Below are positions 13,301-22,300 of a stretch of 64,000 nucleotides of DNA, piece by piece. The position numbers and the translations under genes were made by a program. This stretch comes from Cristatella mucedo (Eukaryota > Bryozoa > Phylactolaemata > Cristatellidae). The stretch spans positions 8,268,001 to 8,332,000 of the forward strand of contig WPIO01000003.1 in assembly GCA_009760855.2 (NCBI GenBank), given 5' to 3'. The notes beneath the pieces are model-generated. The model was not told the DNA's origin. It made no database searches and was given only the letters and a program-made list of their open reading frames with translations. Each line of letters opens with the position of its first letter. The stretch's first letter is position 1.

Positions 13301-16300
13301 ATTCTCGTGGCTACAACTACGGTGTCCGAGTAATGCACGAGCAAAAACTAGCCAGTGAACATGGTATGCTGTCTACGCGGGCTTAGAAGTTTGCTTAGCA
13401 GAACTAGATCGAGCTAGAGAATCTCTACATCAATGCGATGGCCATTTGTGGACGGACATCAATGTTTACTCTCAGTAAACATTCTCGGCTGTTTGTATTT
13501 CGATGTGGAAGTAGCAGCATGAAAAGAAGCCCAGATGCATTTCGACAAACTGATAGGAAGAAATTCAAATATCTTCGTGTGCAATAACACTATATTATTA
13601 ATAATTACTATTGTCATCATCGCCATCGCCATACAACGATATCTCTCCTGCTGCCGACTGTCCAGCCGACCTAAACTGCCTCACTCACTTCCTTGACTGC
13701 ACTCCGAATCAGCTGTTCTTTCTCTTTGTAGCATGAGATGGGGTCTGGTGGGCTACCGCATGCACCCCAAAAACCTCTCAGGCTTTGAATGTGCCACAAG
13801 CCCCCCCCCTCCCCCAGTGCAATATCCGCTACGGCCTTGTAGCTGTGTGGATATGCAGACAGAGATGCATTGCATTACATTACCTGTCGGAGTTTCGGAG
13901 ATCATCTGGAGCGTCATGTGAGCGTTTTTTCGAACAATATCTTCATGATCGTCCCATAGGTCCGACACTGGTAGCATTATGCCACTGTGCATGAATGCAT
14001 CTCGACCGATGGCATGTTCTGCAAGAAACGGCACACCCGAATTTCTTAACTCGGCACTTGTGCTGCAGCCGAGGAGCCGTGACCAGCGTGAGAGGGAGGC
14101 ACTGGACTACCAATTTAGGTCAAAGGTTAAACCGTCGATTTGAGACAGTATTAACTAAGATGCTTTTGACAGAAACAAGCTAGTGATCACATCCTTGCTC
14201 TGACGGCTCAGACAAAACTGCTTTGGAAGGCCCTATTTGGTGTCTTGCTTTACAAACAGGCCGTACGTATATTATTAGCCACGGAATGCATGTCACGAGT
14301 TGCTTGGATCTTTAGATTGTGCCGTAACACTGTGAGAACCATTAACATCTATCCAGTCTTTGCAAACTTCGTGACAGAGACAATACAAGCACAGTAATAG
14401 TATGCCGCCGAGAAGGTGTTCCATAATTGCTTACATAATGGCAGCAGGGGCGATCTTCCTGATGCAGAACTCCAAGGACGATTCATAAACAGCTGATCTC
14501 CACCACAACTTCGTCGATGCTAATTTCCTTGTCCCATCTTAAACCCCGGCTATGGTCCTCAACAAAAGATACTAAACGTAATATACACTTTTTGACACAG
14601 GTTGCATGCCCCAAAAGCAGTTCAATCTGAGAGTGAGCTACTGAAAACTGCATGGTGCCATATTTTTTTAGCCATGATTATTTTCTTAAAGTTACAGATC
14701 ATGGTAATATACGGATACATTTGACACTTAGATGCATACTTACGCACAAAACTCCCAATTCTGAACACCCACCATGCTTTTGCCCCAACGCCTGTAGTTC
14801 GATGACTGTTTACAGACACATTCAAGAAAGTCAGAGACTAAAATCGATTCTATTCCAACTGAGATCCGTTGGTGATTACAGCTCAAATAAGGTCAGCAGA
14901 GACCAAATGTTTGCAAAGCCATTTAATTAAACCAAGCTACCATACTAATTTAATGATGTTGCAAAACAGTACGGACAAGTCTGGCTATGGTTTAGTACAT
15001 AGTGTTAAGTTTGACGTAGCAGGACTCAAGCCACACGACATCACCACACGGCGTTAAACTCCAGAGCTCCTTGAAGCCTGCTACCATGTCATCGACCTTC
15101 CGAACCTTGAGACCACCGGAGGCCTCGGGTGTTCTACTACATGCATGTAGACTAAACAGAATCTATATAGCCTGTCATTTCCCAGGCATGAATTATCAGG
15201 CAAAAGGGCATCAATTCAGATAGGTTCACCATCAACTGCCACCTGGTGTTTGCACTGTCAGGACGGTATACATTTGATTGTTATGGCGGTACTCTTGGAT
15301 GCTACTATCAAATGCCAGCTGCAAGAACTATCATCCGGCTCTGCGCTCAAGCTTAAAACTGCATAGAGACCGAAATTTGGCCACGTGCTAGCATCACTCA
15401 TTACTTCGTCAGCATGGCTTCAGAGTAATCCAAGAAAAATGTCGCGATAACTGGTTTCAATTGGTACCACTATGCTGCATGTTTTTGCCTGTTCCAGAAA
15501 CAAGGTGCTTATAGGTCTTTTGTGGCTAAAAGCAGCACATTGTTGACGATACCTAAGTTGGTCTCCTGGCAAAGATGCGATCAACTGAGAAGGCAAACAA
15601 AAGCAGTAAAGCACGGAAACATACAAATTCGGTAGGCTACTATCGCATAAAAATACTTAGTGGGAGGTAGGGTCACCATCAGGTCTTGGTAGAGTGAGCT
15701 AATTAAGCTAAGCTATCACACTTCTCATATCTGCCCCTTTCTTTGTTTTTATTAATCCGCGATTAAAATATCAGCTCCCATGATGGCACTACTGGTATTC
15801 TTTGCAAGCAGTACCAGCCGATTTCACAAGCTTGCAGCAAACGTTGAGCACCGGTAGCCAGGGTACACTACTTTCTGCATGACTGCATACGTACGAGTCA
15901 TAATGTAGAGGCACTCGAGAGATTTCTCCCTGACGGTAACGTCCGTATCAATAAGCAGTTTCTTCAGACTGTCCGCCATACCTCCCCGAAGAGCTTCTGT
16001 GATGTGCTCCGGATCGTGCAAATAGTCGCAGAGTGACCTAACGGCACGCTGCCGCACGATCAAATTGGCATCGTGCAACTCAAGGTTCTACAACGAGCAC
16101 AACTCGCTTTGCAATTACATGCCCATTGCAACAGACGAAGCAGCATTAAATTGAGCTGATAATTACCCTGATTATGCGATTATTAAATAGCTTCCCTATT
16201 GCCGTGCGACTAAAATTTCCCTGACATGTAGCTATTTAATGGCACGAGCCATTTGCACGATAGCGAACGTGGAACCACCAGTTTGCAGTATTGAGATAAA

Positions 16301-17632
16301 GATCGAACCGAAAAGCATTGCTAGTAAGTCGACTTGAAATCGGTAGCCTCATTGCTAAAGCTCTTGACGATAAATATCGAGTAAGACTGAGCCAATACTT
16401 GGTCTTATTTAGCAAAACCAGAGCCGACTCAACATTCACTTAATAATAATAATAACAACAAAACACTTGATAAAGCACCCTCAGAGAACTCAATCTCTTT
16501 CCAGGCCCTTTACATTTGCTGCAAACGAAACACAATTGAATGGTGTGTGGAAATATCATACTTTGGACAAAGTGAGCCCCACAACAGATGGTGAGCACCT
16601 TAACAACATTCGAATTTCCGTAAGAAATACTTATGCGAAAGATTTGCTTTGTTTGAATGGCTCAGATTTTACAGATCGTACTAATGCATTCGTGGAACAG
16701 ATACAGTGTCTAGATTCTAAAGTTCGAAAGAAAAAATCTTTTAAGTATTTCCATTCTGCATTTACATCTGCGATTAAGAAACCTAAAGAGGAAATAGTTA
16801 AGAAAAAATAAGTCGGGCTGCACATGGTCCGTCTCTTCAGATCAAAATGATATATCAAGTTACATTGATGTATGGAATATTGATCGTGTGCATCTTTCAG
16901 CAGTCACAAACGTTCGCCTGGTGATGCACTGCACCAAGCTATGGCAGAGGCTTTGTTATCGCCGAAATAATCAATCCCCTAGCAAAGGTTACCAGCAGAG
17001 GAGCTCATACCTTGATCGGACGAAAGAACTGCCAGAATGTTTCTGCTGCCGCCACAACTGAGAGCAATAACTCTAATAACTGACAGATATCCCGCTGCAC
17101 TAAAATTTTATGTGTGGATGTGTCCGAATTCCAGCTTTAAATCTTGTCTTTCATCTCTAAGACTCAAGCAAGCTAGTCAAATATAGAAAGAAATTTATAT
17201 AAGGCCATCATGCAGTCGCACAAGTACTAATACTATTAGAAATGGTTTTCTGATAGTTAATACGATCCCCATCACAAGTAAGATACCATTGAAATTTTCT
17301 AACAGTCACCGAAAAATGATTGACCTCTCCACGCCAGTTGAAGCAACGTATTGAATGAACTAGGGGAGATTTAGGCTAGGTTTGGTGCGGGCCTTTTTTA
17401 TTGCGGTAACTAGCATAAAAGAAGTACAGCAAGTATTTCAGAAAATAACTTGTCATGCATTGGCAAGCCTTATGAGATTTTAACATAGGCACGCGCGCAT
17501 TCTGAGCAATGCGTAACCGTTCAACCGGTCGATACGTACCAGCCGAGGAAGAGCTCGATCTCCGTATGCGAGAGGCGTTCTGGTAACGTCGATTTGGGGA
17601 GGATATTTTGCTGATATAACTGAATTAGCCAT
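2925..17632 (-). CDS. RSPH14: RSPH14 (radial spoke head 14 homolog), complete seven-exon gene
   Basis: Radial spoke head protein 14 (formerly RTDR1) belongs to the radial spokes of motile 9+2 axonemes. CDS exons run from high to low coordinates: 17632-17540, 16087-15895, 14018-13884, 13019-12794, 7282-7166, 5619-5445, 3008-2925. They sum to 1023 nt, with every junction in phase and GT-AG, giving 340 residues plus TAG; human RSPH14 is 348 aa. Matches to the human protein as I recall it run the whole length: N-terminal PPQIDVTRTPLAYG, RQRAVRSLCDYLHDPEHI, the HAIGRDAF joint, RSKAARN, ANAAGAIM, TTKGKYTAIEAGA, LKALTCLSEAPEGRQTLQKH, and C-terminal AAKIAVSIISWRP. The fold is alpha-helical armadillo/HEAT-like repeats, with no signal peptide or membrane segment. 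The start is the only ATG giving the conserved N-terminus. Introns hold LINE and SINE fragments. No clear AATAAA is seen downstream; an AATTAAA-like variant lies near 2672-2678. Confidence 0.95.
3437..3613 (+). mobile_element. tRNA-derived SINE, family S1
   Basis: A tRNA-like head has a degenerate A box and the B box GGTTCAATTCC. It is followed by a body containing GGCTCTTCTGTCGCTATACA and a terminal '...AGGCTGTTTAATCAGCT'. The same body and end recur at the other S1 copies in this window. Confidence 0.75.
3770..4207 (+). mobile_element. LINE A 3' fragment, degenerate
   Basis: It aligns by eye to the RT C-terminal and 3' UTR of the LINE A copies (CATCGTACCAC..., GCATTTAGTGGGTCC, CTAGAAAGAGATTA) and ends in an (AAT)n tail. 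It lies in RSPH14 intron 6, antisense to the gene. Confidence 0.8.
4208..5123. other. RSPH14 intron 6, unassigned part
   Basis: AT-rich intron sequence without recognisable repeats or ORFs of note. Confidence 0.35.
5124..5280 (+). mobile_element. tRNA-derived SINE, family S1
   Basis: The head GGGTCTTGGCCTAGGGGAA resembles an A box. The B box is GAGTTCGAGTCCTGC. The body ends 'GAGGCTACTTGATCAGCTAA'. It is one of the better preserved S1 heads here. Confidence 0.8.
5445..5619 (-). CDS. RSPH14: RSPH14 exon 6
   Basis: The acceptor is cgttacag; the donor is a consensus GTGAGT (phase 0). It encodes the most conserved block: TTKGKYTAIEAGA and LKALTCLSEAPEGRQTLQKH. Confidence 0.96.
5620..7165. other. 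RSPH14 intron 5; contains a short (GT)n run
   Basis: No gene recognised. A (GT)n microsatellite lies at about 6547-6570. The short ORFs at 5653-5889 and 6032-6334 (plus strand) have no support. Confidence 0.4.
7166..7282 (-). CDS. RSPH14: RSPH14 exon 5
   Basis: The acceptor is ttttttag; the donor GTAAGC leaves phase 2. It encodes MGKNRAVEVGCLPMLVKLL and VRANAAGAIM. The intron upstream of it is the gene's longest (about 5.5 kb). Confidence 0.95.
7283..8554. other. RSPH14 intron 4, unassigned part
   Basis: No recognised repeat or coding signal. ORFs of about 80-110 codons on both strands lack motifs. Confidence 0.3.
8555..8608. repeat. (AT)n microsatellite
   Basis: Nearly pure TA dinucleotides, followed by degenerate TACA/TAGA repeats. 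Confidence 0.95.
8761..8818. repeat. (AG)n microsatellite
   Basis: An uninterrupted AG run of nearly 60 bp. Confidence 0.95.
8819..10110. other. RSPH14 intron 4, unassigned part
   Basis: No motif recognised. A short imperfect direct repeat ('CCCACT.GTGGGTAAATAGCAAACAA') occurs twice near 9095-9160. Confidence 0.35.
10117..10300. repeat. (GA)n microsatellite with GACA and GCTGA interruptions
   Basis: Purine dinucleotide array with scattered interruptions. It is followed at 10335-10380 by a (GT)n run. Confidence 0.95.
10335..10380. repeat. (GT)n microsatellite
   Basis: Uninterrupted GT run of about 45 bp. Confidence 0.95.
10560..11225 (-). mobile_element. LINE A 3' portion (RT C-terminus and 3' UTR)
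   Basis: Antisense (ATT)n tail, then the hairpin tail motif, 3' UTR and part of the RT C-terminal coding region (LPHQAKHRTTRFSESNSL, LKSFGDRAFSSYAPKAWNSL), with a frameshift near the C-terminus. It is 5'-truncated near 11140-11225. It lies in RSPH14 intron 4 in the same orientation as the gene. Confidence 0.9.
11503..11643 (+). mobile_element. tRNA-derived SINE, family S2
   Basis: The head is GCTGGTTTGGTCCAGCGGTT (A box region), with B box GGGCTCGAGCCCC. It ends in GAATAGAGATTAAGTTCTCT...ATATACAAATGAATTAT, a tail very like the LINE A 3' end. Confidence 0.85.
11750..11945 (-). mobile_element. tRNA-derived SINE, family S1, with internal duplication
   Basis: Reversed S1 body (GCTGATTTAACAGCCTCATT) and head (GACCTGGGTCGTGGAAGTCCGAGC...). 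The segment 'TAGTCCGAGCACCTTACCCCTAG' duplicates the preceding A-box end. Confidence 0.75.
12340..12600 (-). repeat. Dispersed repeat, family D
   Basis: Shares a long colinear similarity with 32278-32560: TACAACT.ACTGCAAGAG, then CAAACAAGTATC, then 'CTCTGGCTAGTA.CAT'. Its end, read on the minus strand, carries the same GAGA...TTCTCTTAGGGTGCT tail as LINE A and SINE S2. Confidence 0.7.
12794..13019 (-). CDS. RSPH14: RSPH14 exon 4
   Basis: The acceptor is ctttgcag. It encodes AEGIVEARLVKKLVAKL, IILDSLHFCM and VRSKAARNIMDL, matching the human 'ILDTLVLCL' and 'IRSKAARALL' region. The donor is GTATGT (phase 2). Confidence 0.95.
13648..13883 (+). mobile_element. LINE B 3' UTR fragment abutting RSPH14 exon 3
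   Basis: Resembles 20440-20705: 'CTTTCTCTTTGT.GC.TGAGA', 'GGGCTACCGCATGC', 'CTTTGAATG', and a final '...GGAG/CAGACAGAGATGCATTGCATTACATTAC'. The fragment stops exactly where exon 3 begins. Confidence 0.6.
13884..14018 (-). CDS. RSPH14: RSPH14 exon 3
   Basis: The acceptor is tttcttgcag. It encodes HAIGRDAFMHSGIMLPVSDL through ...QMISETPT. The donor is GTAATG (phase 1). The intron side of this donor is directly joined to a LINE B 3' fragment. Confidence 0.94.
14019..15894. other. RSPH14 intron 2
   Basis: No recognised repeats or coding signals. Short ORFs at 14652-14930 and 15420-15626 have no motif. Confidence 0.4.
15895..16087 (-). CDS. RSPH14: RSPH14 exon 2
   Basis: The acceptor is ttgtag before AACCTTGAG. 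The donor GTACGT splits a codon after ...LECLYIMT (phase 1). It encodes RQRAVRSLCDYLHDPEHI and the following helix pair. Read-through past the donor would add unrelated residues, whereas splicing to exon 3 keeps exact spacing to human RSPH14. Confidence 0.95.
16440..16545 (-). mobile_element. LINE A 3' terminal fragment
   Basis: About 100 bp only: antisense (AAT)n tail, then CACTTGATAAAGCACCCTCA and TTTACATTTGCTGCAAA. It lies in RSPH14 intron 1. Confidence 0.85.
16546..17539. other. RSPH14 intron 1, unassigned part, with a small plus-strand ORF
   Basis: An ORF at 16467-16811 begins inside the LINE tail and continues through a lysine-rich unique stretch (SKVRKKKSFKYFHSAF). It may be chance. 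Nothing else is recognised. Confidence 0.3.
17540..17632 (-). CDS. RSPH14: RSPH14 exon 1 (residues 1-31)
   Basis: Begins MANSVISAKYPPQID and ends ...RALPRL at a strong GTACGT donor (phase 0). It is too short for a usual ORF list; it was found by looking for the conserved N-terminal PPxIDxTxxPxAYG motif. Confidence 0.92.
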
Positions 17633-19238
17633 ATCGGTTAGATTACCCGGGTCAAACGCGGGCTTTCTGCTTGTGACCGATGTTCAAAGACCGCGACTTC
17701 CTGAAACAGCAGGTGTACAGCACGCTATCGGTTACCGGACTACTGCTCCTCTCGCAAATCATTACAATGTACTTAGCTCAAGAAAGCGAACGATATTAGT
17801 CACACTCAATAAATGAAGTAATGAGCATAAACCTTGGGTTTCAGCGAACAACTTCTTGCTCCTGGCGCGCAAGGGCGCAACACGTGAGAATCCCGGAGGT
17901 TTTTACAGGCTTCGGGGCGGGCAATCCAGATGAAGCCGTTGCTAAGCAGCAACAGGGATCCAAGGGCAAGACGATTCTAGTTGAGCAATAAAAGGCTGAC
18001 TATATAATACAAATTTGTATCAAAAGAATTATATTTGAATGGTAATATTGGACTAGAGTGGCCCCCTGCCAAAGTTTGATGATTGTTGCTGCCTTGTCTT
18101 TTGTAAGATGACGCCATATTTAAATACACCGCCGGTTCGGCTTTGTCTTGCCAGTCATTCTAATCCTGAACTGAGGCCTCAGTCGGACATAGAACTCCTC
18201 GCTAATTGGTAGGCCGTGTTTTATAAATATATTTCAAGTGCATGCCACTTATTTATATAATGATTTGTTTGATCTGCTATACCTTTTTCCTTGCCGCTGG
18301 AAAACTGTTATAGCGTCCAGGGCGGCTGCTACTTCGGTGATTGGTCATGCTCTATCGTACGTCAGCCGCGAATGCCGTTTACTGAAGGGGCTTAGGGAGC
18401 AGCTTTTCATACAACTCTGCGTTCCCTTTTCACTAATAAAACCGTGTTTTGAACACATTTATTACAGATTCAATAGTGAATGAAAGTCTGTTCTGTATGA
18501 AGATAAGCGTACTCAGTCAAATTTTCTGTAATAAGTGTTAAAATGCGTGGAAACCCTTCACGGCACCTCATTGACACCTAAAATTACTTTCATATTTCCG
18601 CACTTTCGAATTTCATCATAATTTAAAGCCAAATTATTGAATAAATCAGATCGATTAGTAATAGTTTGTATGGGCATGCAAAACTCTCTATAGGCTCTAA
18701 ATTATGCTAAACTCTCTATGACTCGGCCATTCGTAGTTCTTAACGACACATTGGATAAAAAAAGTAAGTAGATGAACAAATTTGGTAAAGAAATCTTCCG
18801 TAAAGGTTAGCTGCTGATCCGTTTATGAATAAGTCCAGGACATAAGACATAACTGTTATGCTGCTGGGTGCAATATAATTGCTGCACCAGTGTGCATCTT
18901 GCAACAGACACCATTCGGGTTTCATCATGCCAGCCTCGCGTTGTAAAAACACTCTTTATAAATTTTGTTTCTCTATCCGCAAGTAATTCAATCTTTCTAT
19001 GACCACTTACAAGAGGTTCAGTGTGTTTGAGTGCTGGCTATGCTCAAATACGAGTATTCTACAAGTCCAACAAGCCGGATGGATCGTAGACCATTTAATG
19101 CTGTAGTGATATCGAGTATAATTGAGCTCAATAGTAGAACTATGCATATTGTGTGCGATTTGCTAGTTACAACAAAACATGTGATCGAATCCGTTTGTGA
19201 CGTATGCTGCTAACAAATGTAGTGTTTTTATACCACAG
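17633..19238. promoter_or_regulatory. Divergent intergenic region between RSPH14 and the unknown plus-strand gene
   Basis: This 1.6 kb separates the RSPH14 start codon from the first recognisable exon of the head-to-head plus-strand gene, so it probably contains the RSPH14 promoter and perhaps both. No TATA box can be assigned. 5' UTR exons of either gene could lie here. An X-box-like palindrome is annotated separately. Confidence 0.5.
17938..17953. promoter_or_regulatory. Candidate RFX X-box-like palindrome
   Basis: GTTGCTAAGCAGCAAC is a perfect inverted repeat of GTTGCT with a 4-nt spacer, about 305 bp upstream of the RSPH14 ATG. RFX factors drive ciliary genes through GTTRCC-type half-sites, usually spaced 1-3 nt. 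The spacer here is longer than usual, so binding is uncertain. Confidence 0.35.
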
Positions 19239-19373
19239 TGTGTCTCGATCCGTTACATTACGACATGTTTCGAAGTGAGAAGCAGCAACCAAAGAAGGAT
19301 TGCCAATCCATCCAAATGAGCAAGCCAACAAAACGGATAGACCAAGAATCAGAGCGCCAGTCGGTTTTAGAAG
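19239..19373 (+). CDS. Unknown gene, exon with first ATG
   Basis: Coding from ATG at 19265: MFRSEKQQPKKDCQ...ERQSVLE, donor GTATCT in phase 1. A good acceptor (tttttataccacag) at 19238 suggests 5' UTR is spliced onto it, or that an upstream coding exon exists, since the frame is open to the acceptor. Confidence 0.5.
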
Positions 19374-22300
19374 GTATCTTGAGGTTTACTTATCTGTTGT
19401 AAAGTAGAGATAAAGGTGGGCTGATTCAACAGCCTCATTGTTATAGCGGCATAAGAGCCTTAACGGCTGTCACCGCCCTTGCTTGCACAGGCAGTGGACA
19501 ATAAAGGGTTGTCTGTTGCAGGACTAGGACCTATGATCTGAGTCGTGAAGCACAAGTACCTTAGCACTTCATTAAGACTTATGGCGCAGATTCTCTTGTG
19601 TGCAATCCTTTGAACTGCCACACGACAACCCAGTGCTTCATTTATCTTGGCTGCATCGGCAAACAGACTAAAATCTGCCTGTGCAATGTGTTTTTTTTGC
19701 ATTGCTTGACCAGAATCCTACCTTCAGTTTTTAGAACCCGTGCAGACGCCGATGGCGGCAGTGGTGCAATTCTAATCAACGATAACTTAGTCTTTAAGAA
19801 TGCCGCAAAAGATAGCAGGGCTGCAGGTATTGTGCTCTACTGGCAGGCCGACCAGAGATTTATCTGTGGTGCACCATTTCTATGCGGCGATATAATTTCG
19901 TCATCTTTTGTCTATGAAGGGTATGCTACCGATGCATTGTGGTAGAAAGTGAGTCCTTAACCCAAAGTAATTGCGTTGAGAAACGGAGGCTATCTATTGT
20001 TTTTGTTAAGAACCTGCACCGAAATAACCTTGCAGGGAAGAGTCCAAGCGAGGACCGCTCGGCTGAATCCCAAAAAAAGAAGCAGCGTAGGACCCATGGC
20101 GAGCTCGATGATCTTCACTTGAAGGTAGTATTTCATCATGTGATCTACGGCTTAACGTGGTCTTGTTACATTTTTGACGTGCTTGTGCTCGTATGACGAT
20201 GTTGTAAAACCATATTGAGCAAGTACAATTTGCATTATTATACTAGCATTTCTGTATAAGGCAATGTACTGGCTCATGCGATTGTATTGAGTCGCTAATC
20301 CCAAATAAATCAACGCTGCCTTGCAACAGTACTTGCATTCTTCAGTTGCATCTATTTCTCAACGACTAGCACCTGCCCGCTTCTGATGTGCATTGCCTTG
20401 CTTGATCCTTGCAGTATTTATAATGAAATTTTGGAAGGCACAAGTTGCACATCCTTTTCAGCGGTCCTGAGCTGCTACTTCTATGCTACTCACTACATCA
20501 ACTGCTCTCCTGACTCTGCTATGCTTCCCACTTTCTCTTTGTTGCGTGAGACGAAGTCTGTTGGCTAGCGAATGCGTACCGAAACCCGCTTAGGCTGTGA
20601 GTGCGCTATACAAAACTCTCCTGCGTAACACCCACATAGTCTTTATGACTTTGTGGAGTTACAGACGGAGATACATTGTATACATTTTTACAATGTTGTG
20701 CACATTGCAGCTATAGATGAAGCAACAATAGAAAATTGCAGCAAACAATTCAATGTTCATGTGCCACTAGTCCATACACGTTATTTTACAGTAATAATAG
20801 GCGACATGTAATTACTTGCTCGTCCTAGAAATGGAAGCAGCCTGCCAGTGAGTTAATTCTGAAGTTGCAACCAAACATACGGCTGAAATATGGCACAGAA
20901 CATGGGGGAAGCACGTGCTCCAAAGGGACTTTTCTGGAAAGAAAAAGAGAAGCAGGAGATGAAACCAGCTTTCCCATTGATTGTGAAGTGTAATAGCTAG
21001 CCGAAGACCTTTGTAGGTCTGAGACTTCGATTAAATTTACCAAATCAATCAGATCTGTTCTAATTCGCAGCTTTTGACTGCCCAAAATCTGAGAAACACT
21101 ACCAAAAGTGAGAAAATATAAATATATATATAAATATATATAATTCATTTGTATACCGCCCTTAGAGAGCTAGATCTCTATTCAGGCGCTTTATATATGC
21201 CTTGGAACTTGATCCCACGACCTTAGCCACACTTTGGTCGGGGCGAGCACCTAAACCGCTGGACCAAACCAGCTCGGCGAAAGTAAAATACAAGTATTTA
21301 ATTTTTCTTTTGGGGTGAGAAAGCCAAACGTGTTATTGCCACGGTATAAAACTCAGGTATTCCTGCTTGCAAAATGTCCCGCCTATGCCGATTTAGTAGG
21401 ATATTGACTGCAAGCTACTTTAGGCTTTGGAGTTTTGAGGTGTTGAATGATTCTTATGTTGGATCCTTCTTCTTCTTTTTCAGCTGTCGAAGAAGAAGGA
21501 GAAAAATAAGGAAAATAAACACCCACATAGCTCCTCAGAATTTAAAAGGCATGCGAACAATGTGGAAAAGCTTTCAAGCGTAAGTAGCAGTAGTTACACA
21601 CTCTAAGATGCTGCTCGTGCTATTTCATACTCTTAATGAAGCTGATATTTAAGCTGACCTCTCTGACCATCCTTGTGCAGTAATGTAAAGTATCTCAGTC
21701 GTAACTCCAACAAGCCATAAGGACTAAATGGCTGTTGCCCTAGAGATTTTTCTAAGTATACTGAGAGCCTAATAAGCTTTCGATGCACATACGGTAGCTA
21801 ACAGATATCAACCGAAATCAACAGAAAATGAGAAACATAGCTGAGTCAGGAAGGCACTCGAGGAAGTGAGTAAGTAGCATGGAAGTAGCAGCTCAGGACG
21901 GCTGGAAACTATGTGTCACAGTTCGCAGCAGGAAAGTAAATTTCGTTGAAAAAGAATTGTGGATGTGAGTCTTGCAGAGCAAAAGCTTCTGTTGTTCCAA
22001 AAGTCTTTAAGTTAAAGAATGAAACAGCTAATTTAATGTCCACGGGACCATTGGGCATGAGGAGGCCAAGACTAGTGAAGCAGTTTAACCAGGTATGAAG
22101 GAGCCAAGCCGTGACGGGTCTTGTGGGTCAAAGTAAAAATTGTGTTCTTTATATGTTGATTAACCGGAAGCCATCGCAGCTTCTTCAGCAAATTAGACTC
22201 TTGGCTGAACCTCTTGGATGTATGTAATTTAATCGTGCAGTCACATTCACTGCCAGCTGCAGAGTATTAATAGCTTTTTCGGTAGGTCCGCCAAAGCTGA

